Below, piece after piece: positions 11,677 to 17,637 of a stretch of 64,000 bases of DNA (its first letter is position 1; each line of letters begins with the position of its first letter). A program made the translations under genes and the position numbers. Under the pieces are notes generated by a model. The model searched no databases. It saw nothing but the letters and a program-made list of their open reading frames with translations, and was not told the DNA's origin. Origin of the DNA: Agromyces sp. LHK192 (lineage in GTDB: Bacteria; Actinomycetota; Actinomycetes; Actinomycetales; Microbacteriaceae); contig NZ_CP034753.1 of assembly GCF_004006235.1 (NCBI RefSeq), positions 1 through 64,000 of the forward strand, read 5' to 3'.

Positions 11677-11945
11677 TGCAGCACCTCGACGGCAACGCGC
11701 TCGCCGGCGACCTCGCCGAGGTGTTCGACGGCGACCTCACCGCACTGGCCGGTTCGTGCGCGCACTGCGGCACCCGCTCGTGCCTCGCCACGCTGATCGT
11801 CTACCGCACCGCGATGGGGTCGGTCGGTCGGTGCCCGGCCTGCGGCGACGTGCTCCTCGTGCTCGCGGCACACGCCGGGGCGACCCGTGTCGATCTCAGC
11901 GGGATCCACGGGCTCGAGACATCCGACCGGGGAACCGACGGGTGA
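11676..11945 (+). CDS. Small zinc-ribbon-like protein (DUF6510-like)
   Basis: An 89-residue protein with two Cys pairs, CAHC around residue 30 and CPAC around residue 55, which together look like a zinc ribbon. It begins LDGNALAGDL, as in proteins catalogued as DUF6510. GGAGG lies 6 bases before the ATG at 11676. A GTG at 11673 overlaps the previous stop and is an alternative. It is the third member of the tight molybdoprotein, reductase and zinc-ribbon unit. Its function is unknown, and a role in assembly or regulation of the pair is only a guess. Confidence 0.75.
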   Translation: MQHLDGNALAGDLAEVFDGDLTALAGSCAHCGTRSCLATLIVYRTAMGSVGRCPACGDVLLVLAAHAGATRVDLSGIHGLETSDRGTDG

Positions 11946-11989
11946 CGGAGGCCGACTGAGGCCCGAGCGAAGCACGGACTCGCGTTAAG

Positions 11990-11995
11990 TACAGT
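11990..11995 (+). promoter_or_regulatory. -10 box, probable leaderless promoter of Nudix gene
   Basis: TACAGT ends 6 bases before the ATG at 12002. With normal -10 to start-site spacing, transcription would begin at or next to the start codon, giving a leaderless mRNA. Confidence 0.5.
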
Positions 11996-12001
11996 GGCGT
12001 G

Positions 12002-12448
12002 ATGGACATCCGCATCGCCGCGTACGGCGTCATCATCGACGGCGACGACCGAATCCTGCTCTCGCATTGGAACGAGCACGGCCGATCGGGCTGGTCTCTT
12101 CCCGGCGGGGGCATCGAGGGCGGCGAGCACCCGGTGGAGGGGGCGAAGCGCGAGATCCGCGAGGAGACGGGGTACGAGGCATCCATCGACCGGCTGCTCG
12201 GAATCGACACGATGGTCGTGCCGGCGGCCCGGCGGCATCGCGGAGCGGCTCCGCTCTACGCGATGCGGGTGGTCTATCGGGCGACCGTCACGGGCGGCGA
12301 GTTGCGCAACGAGGTCGGCGGTTCGAGCGACGAGGCGAGGTGGTTCGCACTGGACGAGGTGGCGAACCTGAAGCGGGTCGGCTTGGTCGACATTGCTTTG
12401 CGCCTGAACTCGGCGGAGCCCGCCGACGGCGTGCCTCCCGCTCGCTGA
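12002..12448 (+). CDS. Nudix hydrolase
   Basis: A 148-residue Nudix-fold pyrophosphohydrolase. The Nudix box runs from GGGIEGGEHPVEGAKREI into REETGYE and carries all the conserved Glu residues that bind Mg2+. The substrate cannot be told from sequence. A GTG at 11999 directly precedes the ATG. There is no ribosome-binding site, but a TACAGT -10 box fits a leaderless start. A strong hairpin terminator follows. Confidence 0.9.
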   Translation: MDIRIAAYGVIIDGDDRILLSHWNEHGRSGWSLPGGGIEGGEHPVEGAKREIREETGYEASIDRLLGIDTMVVPAARRHRGAAPLYAMRVVYRATVTGGELRNEVGGSSDEARWFALDEVANLKRVGLVDIALRLNSAEPADGVPPAR

Positions 12449-12459
12449 CGCCGAACGCG

Positions 12460-12492
12460 GAACAGCCCCGTCCGGACCGGACGGGGCTGTTC
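12460..12492. terminator. Bidirectional hairpin terminator
   Basis: Perfect 16-base arms (GAACAGCCCCGTCCGG and its complement) around a single central base, placed between the 3' ends of the plus-strand Nudix gene and a minus-strand small gene. It can serve both. Confidence 0.85.
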
Positions 12493-12521
12493 GTGCGGAT
12501 TCCCTTCGGCGAACATGATCG

Positions 12522-12767
12522 TCAGAAGGATTGGCGGGTCGCCGTGGCGATGCCGTTGTAGGTGGCATCGCGCAGTGCGGATCCGGCGATCGCGTTGCGG
12601 CGCGCGTGCTGGACGGCTTCGTGCGTCAGGTGCGCGTCGTTGCGACGGCCCCAGGCGACGAGGGCGACGCCGGCGCGGATCGCGATGCGCTCGTGGACGA
12701 GGCGTGCTCGTCGGCGGACGCCGATGGTGCTCCCGGGGGAGCGGACTGCGGTGAGCGTGGTGTTCAC
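12522..12767 (-). CDS. Small basic hypothetical protein
   Basis: An 81-residue Arg-rich protein starting VNTTLTAVRSPGS from a GTG preceded by GAAGGAACC. It has a basic N-terminal half and a hydrophilic tail ending TRQSF. I do not recognise a domain. Small basic proteins of this style occur in Microbacteriaceae. A longer upstream extension of the frame to 12929 exists but lacks a good start. The downstream hairpin at 12460-12492 supports it as a transcription unit. Confidence 0.55.
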   Translation of the reverse strand: MNTTLTAVRSPGSTIGVRRRARLVHERIAIRAGVALVAWGRRNDAHLTHEAVQHARRNAIAGSALRDATYNGIATATRQSF

Positions 12768-13103
12768 GGTGGTTCCTTCATCTTCGATGGAGCGGTCCGG
12801 CAACGCGGATGCGGGGCCGGGTGAGGTGGGGTTCAGGAGTACGACGAACCGTTCGGGGCGCGATCGACGGGCGTCGTGGGCGACGGTCGAGCATCCCGCT
12901 CGGGTCGTCGCTCGGACTCGTCGCCGCATCGGCGGGGATGGCGCATCCGGCCGACGAATGGTCGTGCGAACGGTGCGGTCGACCGATCAGCGATCAGTCG
13001 GCGTCGTGGAACGACGCTCTGGCGTGTGCAGCACGAACGGGCTGCGATCACGTGGGCGTGAGACCTCGGTTCGGCGCGAGCGATGCTCGCTGGCCGTGTC
13101 GGC
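12768..13103. other. Region without a confident gene
   Basis: About 340 bases between a small basic gene and a predicted leader peptide, both on the minus strand. Overlapping open frames exist on both strands, but none has a ribosome-binding site, a recognisable protein or the strong third-position GC of neighbours. It may be a long untranslated leader of the gene ending at 12522. Confidence 0.4.
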
Positions 13104-13160
13104 TCAGCAGGCGGCGCTGCGGAGGAGGAGGCCGGTGCGGGGTTCGATGAAACGCATCAT
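13104..13160 (-). CDS. Predicted 18-residue leader peptide
   Basis: A very short frame reading MMRFIEPRTGLLLRSAAC and then TGA. It is preceded by a strong GAGAGGAG ribosome-binding site about 8 bases upstream and by a TACTGT hexamer further up that could be a -10 box. Short Cys-ending peptides with good ribosome-binding sites often act as attenuators in actinobacteria. Here the next gene on the strand encodes only the unknown 81-residue protein. The start could be either of the two consecutive ATGs. Confidence 0.45.
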   Translation of the reverse strand: MMRFIEPRTGLLLRSAAC

Positions 13161-13334
13161 TGGTCTTCAACTCCTCTCAGATCAGCGCGATCGCCGATTG
13201 GCGAACGAGTAGAGACAGTAGCGAATGAACGGATGCCTCCGCAAGCATCCATGCGAAGGAATTCGGAATCGGAGCGGAATTCAGGGACAGCACTGAGACG
13301 AGCGCCCGAGGTGGACGGCCTCCGCCCGGCACGC

Positions 13335-13366
13335 CGAAGGGCCCCGCCGTTCGGCGAGGCCCTTCG
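13335..13366 (-). terminator. Hairpin terminator of the 13.4-13.9 kb gene
   Basis: Arms CGAAGGGCC and GGCCCTTCG plus an inner CGCCG/CGGCG stem with a TT loop, just downstream of the stop codon at 13378 on the minus strand. Confidence 0.75.
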
Positions 13367-13377
13367 AGCGAGTTGCG

Positions 13378-13899
13378 TCAGAGCGCGGGGGAGTCCGATG
13401 CCGGCAGCGGCTCGTCGTCCGCGACCCACAGTTCGTCGTCGGCGCGGAACGTCTGCCAGACGGCGTATGCGACACCGGCCGCAGCGACGACCGCGGCGCC
13501 GATCGCGAGGCACGTCCCGACGCCGGGACCGCTCTTCTTCTCGATCTGCGCGACCGCGCGCGGCGAGATCCGCCCGACGGCCCGCCGGACGCGAACGTCG
13601 TTGGCGATGTCGCCGATCGAGAGGATCGAGCCCAGCACGTTGCCGAGCCCCTGCTCGGCGGCGTCGCCGGCGTTCCGCGCATAGCCCTTGGCCTGCTCGA
13701 ATCCCGGGCGCACGTACGTCTCGTACCCGGTACGCACGCGGGGAACGACCTCTTCACGCGTGAGGTGGCCGAGTTGTCGGCTCGCCTCCCGCGCGACGCT
13801 GTTGGCGTGGTCGAGCACCACCTGCTGGTTCCCCCACAGATCCTCCGCACTCGCGCGCAACCGCTTGAGTTCCTTCTTGCGCTTGCGTGACAGGCTCAT
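13378..13899 (-). CDS. Hypothetical membrane-anchored basic protein
   Basis: A 173-residue protein starting MSLSRKRKKELKRLRASAE, with a long amphipathic, coiled-coil-prone middle and one hydrophobic segment near residues 130-150 (CLAIGAAVVAAAGVAYAVW), followed by an acidic tail. GGAGG lies before the ATG at 13899. A further in-frame ATG at 13911 overlaps that ribosome-binding site. Homologues in Microbacteriaceae are usually called hypothetical. The single helix with a cytoplasmic basic domain suggests membrane association. Function unknown. Confidence 0.75.
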   Translation of the reverse strand: MSLSRKRKKELKRLRASAEDLWGNQQVVLDHANSVAREASRQLGHLTREEVVPRVRTGYETYVRPGFEQAKGYARNAGDAAEQGLGNVLGSILSIGDIANDVRVRRAVGRISPRAVAQIEKKSGPGVGTCLAIGAAVVAAAGVAYAVWQTFRADDELWVADDEPLPASDSPAL

Positions 13900-14018
13900 A
13901 CCGACCTCCATCGTTGTGCAGCGAGTCCTCCCATCTTGCCACCGAACCTGCTGGAAACGGGATGGGAGTCCGGATGCGGCGTGGTGGTTGACGAACAGGC
14001 CCGTGAGAGAATAAGGGA

Positions 14019-14564
14019 ATGCCGATTCCCACCGCAGTCGCGACGCTCCACACCAACCACGGCCCCATCGAGGTCGAGCTCTACGGCAACCACGCCCCGA
14101 AGACCGTCAGGAACTTCGTCGGCCTCGCCACGGGCGAGATCGAGTGGACCCACCCCGCCACCGGCGCGAAGACGACCGACCCGCTCTACGACGGGGTCAT
14201 CTTCCACCGCATCATCCCGGGCTTCATGATCCAGGGCGGCGACCCGCTCGGACAGGGCGTCGGGGGCCCCGGCTACCAGTTCGACGACGAGATCAACCCC
14301 GAGCTCGACTTCACCGAGCCCTATGTGCTCGCGATGGCGAACGCCGGCCCCGACCGCGTCACCGGCGGCGGCACCAACGGCTCGCAGTTCTTCATCACGG
14401 TCGGCCCGACGACGTGGCTGCAGGGCAAGCACACCATCTTCGGCAAGGTCACGGATGCCTCGAGCCAGGCGGTCGTCGACCGCCTCGCGGCCGTTCCGAC
14501 CGACGGCCGTGACAAGCCGCTCGACGACATCGTCATCGAGCGCGTCACCGTCGAGTCCCGCTGA
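14019..14564 (+). CDS. Peptidyl-prolyl cis-trans isomerase (cyclophilin)
   Basis: A 181-residue cyclophilin that catalyses proline isomerisation during folding. The active-site stretch FHRIIPGFMIQGGD holds the catalytic Arg, and GTNGSQFFITV and HTIFGKV are the other family motifs. No signal peptide, so cytoplasmic. A cyclophilin in the origin region is common in actinobacteria (ppiA position). AAGGGA immediately precedes the ATG. Confidence 0.95.
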   Translation: MPIPTAVATLHTNHGPIEVELYGNHAPKTVRNFVGLATGEIEWTHPATGAKTTDPLYDGVIFHRIIPGFMIQGGDPLGQGVGGPGYQFDDEINPELDFTEPYVLAMANAGPDRVTGGGTNGSQFFITVGPTTWLQGKHTIFGKVTDASSQAVVDRLAAVPTDGRDKPLDDIVIERVTVESR

Positions 14565-14569
14565 CCGGC

Positions 14570-15427
14570 GTGGGTGACGCCGCCGGCGACCGAAACGGGG
14601 TCTGCTACCGCCACCCGGATCGTCCGAGCTACGTGCTGTGCCAACGATGCGGCCGGACGATCTGCGGTGAGTGCCAGACCCAGGCGCCGGTCGGCGTCAT
14701 CTGCCCGGAGTGCATGAGGGAGCAGCGGGCGAACGCTCCCAAGACCAAGCCGGCGGTGCTCACCCGCATGCGGTCGGCGACCGGGCGCGGCGCGCCCGTC
14801 GTCACGTACTCGCTCATCGGGGTCACGATCGCGGTGTTCCTGCTGCAACTGATCCCTGGCCTGGCCGTGACGGAGCGCCTGCTCTACGCGGGCGTCTACT
14901 CGCTGCCGTTCAACTTCGAGCCGTGGCGCATGATCACGTCGATGTTCGTGCACTCGACGGGCCTGATCTTCCATGTCCTGCTCAACATGTACACGCTGTG
15001 GATCTTCGGGCAACTGCTCGAGGGCCTGCTCGGACGCTGGCGGTTCCTCGCGCTGTACCTGATCGCCGGTCTCGGCGGTTCGGTCGCGGTGCTCTGGCTC
15101 AGCGATCCGCGCACGGGCGTGGTCGGGGCATCCGGTGCCATTTTCGGCCTGATGGGCGCGTTCCTCGTGATCCAGCGGCGGCTCGGGGGCGACACCACGC
15201 AGCTTCTCGTGCTCCTCGGCATCAACCTCGTGATCGGCTTCGTGCCCGGATGGAACATCGCCTGGCAGGCGCACCTCGGCGGCCTCGTCGTCGGTGCGCT
15301 CATCGGGCTCATCTTCGTCGAGACCCGGAAGCGCAACCAGCAGGGATTGCAGGTCGGCCTGCTCATCGGCCTGACGGTCGTACTGCTCATCCTGAGCCTG
15401 CGGTTCTTCGTGTTCCCGCTGGTGTGA
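14570..15427 (+). CDS. Rhomboid family intramembrane serine protease
   Basis: A 285-residue integral membrane protease. Residues about 12-50 form a Cys/His-rich B-box-like zinc finger (CYRH, CQRC, CGEC, CPEC). The rhomboid core follows with about six or seven membrane helices, the oxyanion region HVLLNMYTLW, the catalytic Ser in GASGAIFG, and the catalytic His in AHLGG. It starts at a GTG 5 bases after the cyclophilin stop, so the two are probably co-transcribed. Substrates are unknown. Confidence 0.92.
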   Translation: MGDAAGDRNGVCYRHPDRPSYVLCQRCGRTICGECQTQAPVGVICPECMREQRANAPKTKPAVLTRMRSATGRGAPVVTYSLIGVTIAVFLLQLIPGLAVTERLLYAGVYSLPFNFEPWRMITSMFVHSTGLIFHVLLNMYTLWIFGQLLEGLLGRWRFLALYLIAGLGGSVAVLWLSDPRTGVVGASGAIFGLMGAFLVIQRRLGGDTTQLLVLLGINLVIGFVPGWNIAWQAHLGGLVVGALIGLIFVETRKRNQQGLQVGLLIGLTVVLLILSLRFFVFPLV

Positions 15428-15463
15428 GCGGAGCCCGCCTGCATCGGCTGCTCGGACCGCGAG

Positions 15464-15483
15464 TTATCCACAAGCTATCCACA
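15464..15483 (+). other. Two near-consensus DnaA boxes
   Basis: TTATCCACA at 15464-15472 and CTATCCACA at 15475-15483, in the same orientation and separated by two bases. These match the DnaA box consensus better than any nonamer I can see in the dnaA-dnaN region. They lie between the 3' ends of two convergent genes, so they are not in an obvious promoter. Confidence 0.7.
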
Positions 15484-15492
15484 GTCTGGGGA

Positions 15493-15512
15493 GAATCACA
15501 CGAGTGTGATTC
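15493..15512. promoter_or_regulatory. Perfect 9-base-arm palindrome, operator-like
   Basis: GAATCACACGAGTGTGATTC: 9-base arms around a two-base centre, 9 bases after the DnaA boxes. The form is that of a dimeric repressor site. The binding protein is unknown. Confidence 0.5.
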
Positions 15513-15515
15513 CGA

Positions 15516-15539
15516 ACTTCCCCGGAATTCCGCGGAAGT
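15516..15539. promoter_or_regulatory. 24-base near-perfect palindrome
   Basis: Arms ACTTCC/GGAAGT surround CGGAATTCCG, with one mismatched pair across 24 bases. It lies 3 bases after the GAATCACAC palindrome and may be a second protein-binding site. Confidence 0.45.
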
Positions 15540-15583
15540 CGGCCTCCACAGCCTGTGCATGGCTGGGGATAGAACTGTGAAAA

Positions 15584-15609
15584 AGGGCGGATGCCGAAGC
15601 ATCCGCCCT
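15584..15609 (-). terminator. Intrinsic terminator of crgA
   Basis: Perfect arms AGGGCGGATGC and GCATCCGCCCT around a CGAA loop. Read on the minus strand it is followed by a run of five T, so it is a classical rho-independent terminator. The stem contains the abundant GGATGC motif. Confidence 0.85.
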
Positions 15610-15644
15610 GCAGGCGATCGACGCGTTCGCGTCGGTTCGTGAGA

Positions 15645-15887
15645 TCAGGAACGCCAGCGCGTCGTCATCAGGAACCCGATGAACGCGATGCCGAAGCCGA
15701 TGAGGATGTTCCACGATCCGAGGTCGGGGATCGGGAACGCACCACCCGAGACGTAGAAGACGATGATCCAGGCGAGTCCGATCAGCATGAATCCGAACAT
15801 GACCGGCTTGAACCAGACGGGGTTCGGGGCTTCTTCGCCGGGAGCGACCTCCGCGCGCGCGGGCTTCGGGGACTTGGTTCGTGCCAT
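15645..15887 (-). CDS. crgA: Cell division protein CrgA
   Basis: An 80-residue membrane protein of the CrgA family, which helps recruit divisome and wall-synthesis proteins in actinobacteria. Basic N-terminus (ARTKSPKPARAE), then two membrane helices (VMFGFMLIGLAWIIVFYV and ILIGFGIAFIGFLM). The position beside the pknB-to-fhaA cluster is conserved. The ATG at 15887 has no ribosome-binding site but a TAGAAT box 7 bases upstream. Confidence 0.92.
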   Translation of the reverse strand: MARTKSPKPARAEVAPGEEAPNPVWFKPVMFGFMLIGLAWIIVFYVSGGAFPIPDLGSWNILIGFGIAFIGFLMTTRWRS

Positions 15888-15959
15888 GAGGGGCATTCTA
15901 GCCGAGCGTGCGCCGGACTCCCAGCCGAGGGAGGTCGCCGCGCAGATAGAATCGCCCGT
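15888..15959. promoter_or_regulatory. Divergent leaderless promoter pair (crgA and sortase)
   Basis: 72 bases between two divergent ATGs. Each gene has TAGAAT ending exactly 7 bases before its ATG: at 15895-15900 on the minus strand for crgA and 15947-15952 on the plus strand for the sortase. Neither has a ribosome-binding site, so both transcripts are probably leaderless. Confidence 0.65.
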
Positions 15960-16799
15960 ATGTCCGAGCCGCACCCCGAGTCCCGCCGTGCGCGCCGCAC
16001 CGCGGGGTCGGCCGCGGATCCCGTCGCCGACCGGGCCCCGGCCCGCAGCCCGGGCCTGACCGTCGTCGGGGTGTTCGGCGAACTGCTCCTCACCGCCGGC
16101 GTGCTGATCCTGCTCTTCCTCGGCTGGCAGCTCTGGTGGAACGACGCGATCATGGCCGGCCAGCAGTCGGAGGCCGCGACCGAGTCCTTCCAGACGTTCG
16201 CCGACCAGGACCGGGCCGCACGCGATCCGGGAGCGGAGACCCCCCCGCCGGTCGACCCGGGCGAACCCGTCGTCGACACGACGGCGTACGCCGACGGCGA
16301 GACCTTCGCCGTGATGTACGTCCCGCGGTTCGACACCCCGGAGACGTTCGACTCGGTGCGCAACATCGCGGTGGGAACCGGCCTGAACGTGCTCAACAGC
16401 TACTCGCAGGGCGTCGGCCACTACCCGGGAACGGCGATGCCCGGCGCCGTCGGGAACTTCGCGATCGCGGCGCACCGCAGCGCCTACGGCGGCGGGATGC
16501 ACGAGATCGAGCAGTTGCAGCTCGGCGATGCGATCTACATCCAGACGAAGGACGGCTGGTACACCTACCGGTTCCGCGACTTCGAGTACGTCACCCCCGA
16601 CACCGTCGACGTGCTCGCGCCGGTACCGCACCACCCCGAACTGACGCCGACGGACCGCATCATCACGCTGACCAGCTGCAACCCGCTGTACTCGACGGCG
16701 GAGCGCATCATCGCGTACGGCGTGCTCGAGTCGTGGCAGCCTGGCGCCGCCACTCCGCCGGCCGAGATCGCCGCCGCCGTCGCGAGCTGGGAGAGCTGA
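15960..16799 (+). CDS. Class E sortase
   Basis: A 279-residue transpeptidase predicted to attach proteins to the cell wall. Basic N-terminus, one membrane helix around residues 32-55 (LLLTAGVLILLFLGW), an extracellular Pro-rich linker, then the sortase fold with catalytic His in AIAAHRSAYGG, catalytic Cys in TLTSCNP and the conserved Arg in AERIIAYG. Class E is the usual actinobacterial housekeeping type. Its stop is one base from the next small gene. Confidence 0.92.
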   Translation: MSEPHPESRRARRTAGSAADPVADRAPARSPGLTVVGVFGELLLTAGVLILLFLGWQLWWNDAIMAGQQSEAATESFQTFADQDRAARDPGAETPPPVDPGEPVVDTTAYADGETFAVMYVPRFDTPETFDSVRNIAVGTGLNVLNSYSQGVGHYPGTAMPGAVGNFAIAAHRSAYGGGMHEIEQLQLGDAIYIQTKDGWYTYRFRDFEYVTPDTVDVLAPVPHHPELTPTDRIITLTSCNPLYSTAERIIAYGVLESWQPGAATPPAEIAAAVASWES

Positions 16800-16800
16800 C

Positions 16801-16959
16801 ATGTACGGTGCCCTCTGGCGGATCCTGCCCGGCCCCTGGTGGGTGCGGCTCCTGCTCCTGCTCGTCCTGATCGCCGCGGTGGTCTACGCCTTGTTCACCT
16901 GGGTCTTCCCCTGGGTCGACCTCATCCTCAATCCGATCGACGTCACGGTGGAGCAATGA
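16801..16959 (+). CDS. Small single-helix membrane protein
   Basis: A 52-residue frame starting MYGALWRILPGPWWVR, with one hydrophobic helix (LLLLLVLIAAVVYALFTWVF). It begins one base after the sortase stop and its TGA overlaps the ATG of the amidotransferase gene, so it is embedded in the same operon. Similar short proteins occur at this spot in related actinobacteria. A role as a sortase or divisome accessory is only a guess. Confidence 0.75.
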   Translation: MYGALWRILPGPWWVRLLLLLVLIAAVVYALFTWVFPWVDLILNPIDVTVEQ

Positions 16960-17597
16960 CCAGGATCCTCGTCATCGACAACTACGACAGCTTCGTCTAC
17001 ACGCTGAACGGCTACCTCCAGGAGCTCGGGGCGGACACCGACGTGGTCCGCAACGACGCGTTCGACGCCTCCGAGGTGGCGGCCCGCGCGGCGGCGTACG
17101 ACGGGGTGCTCGTCTCACCCGGGCCGGGGAAGCCGTCCGACGCCGGGGTCTCGATCCCGGCCGTGGAGGCGGCACTCGCGAGCGGGCAGCCGCTGCTCGG
17201 GGTGTGCCTCGGCCACCAGGCGATCGCCGAGGCGTTCGGCGCGGTGGTGACGAACGCCGAGGAGCTGATGCACGGCAAGACCTCGCAGATCGAGCATGAC
17301 GCCAGCTCCTTCTACGAGGGCGTCCCGCAGCCGTTCACGGCGACCCGGTACCACTCGCTCGCCGTCGTCGACGGGACGGTTCCCGACGAACTCGTCGTCA
17401 CCAGCCGCACCGCAGGCGGCGTGATCATGGGCCTGCGGCACGTGGACGCCCCGATCTTCGGCGTGCAGTTCCACCCCGAGTCCGTGCTCACGCAGGGCGG
17501 CTACCGGATGCTCGGGAACTGGCTCGCCGAAGTCGGACTGCCGGGCGTGCGCGAGCGCGCGGCGACCCTCAGCCCGTTGGTGCGCGCAACGGCCTGA
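16956..17597 (+). CDS. Glutamine amidotransferase, TrpG/PabA type
   Basis: A 213-residue class I glutamine amidotransferase: the component II subunit that supplies ammonia to anthranilate or aminodeoxychorismate synthase. The catalytic Cys is in GVCLGHQ, and the His-Glu pair is in FHPESV. The oxyanion motif SPGPGKPSDAG is intact. The start overlaps the previous stop (ATGA). The same gene lies beside the pknB cluster in mycobacteria. Whether it serves tryptophan or folate synthesis cannot be decided here because no component I gene is present. Confidence 0.92.
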   Translation: MTRILVIDNYDSFVYTLNGYLQELGADTDVVRNDAFDASEVAARAAAYDGVLVSPGPGKPSDAGVSIPAVEAALASGQPLLGVCLGHQAIAEAFGAVVTNAEELMHGKTSQIEHDASSFYEGVPQPFTATRYHSLAVVDGTVPDELVVTSRTAGGVIMGLRHVDAPIFGVQFHPESVLTQGGYRMLGNWLAEVGLPGVRERAATLSPLVRATA

Positions 17598-17637
17598 GCC
17601 GTTCGAGCGGCGTACGTCGCCACGACTTGCGCCGGGG

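Noticed and set aside
12809..13150. Plus-strand frame with several Cys pairs (CERC and similar)
   Set aside because: Tempting as a zinc protein, but it has no ribosome-binding site, poor codon position bias and turns into Arg/Gly low complexity.
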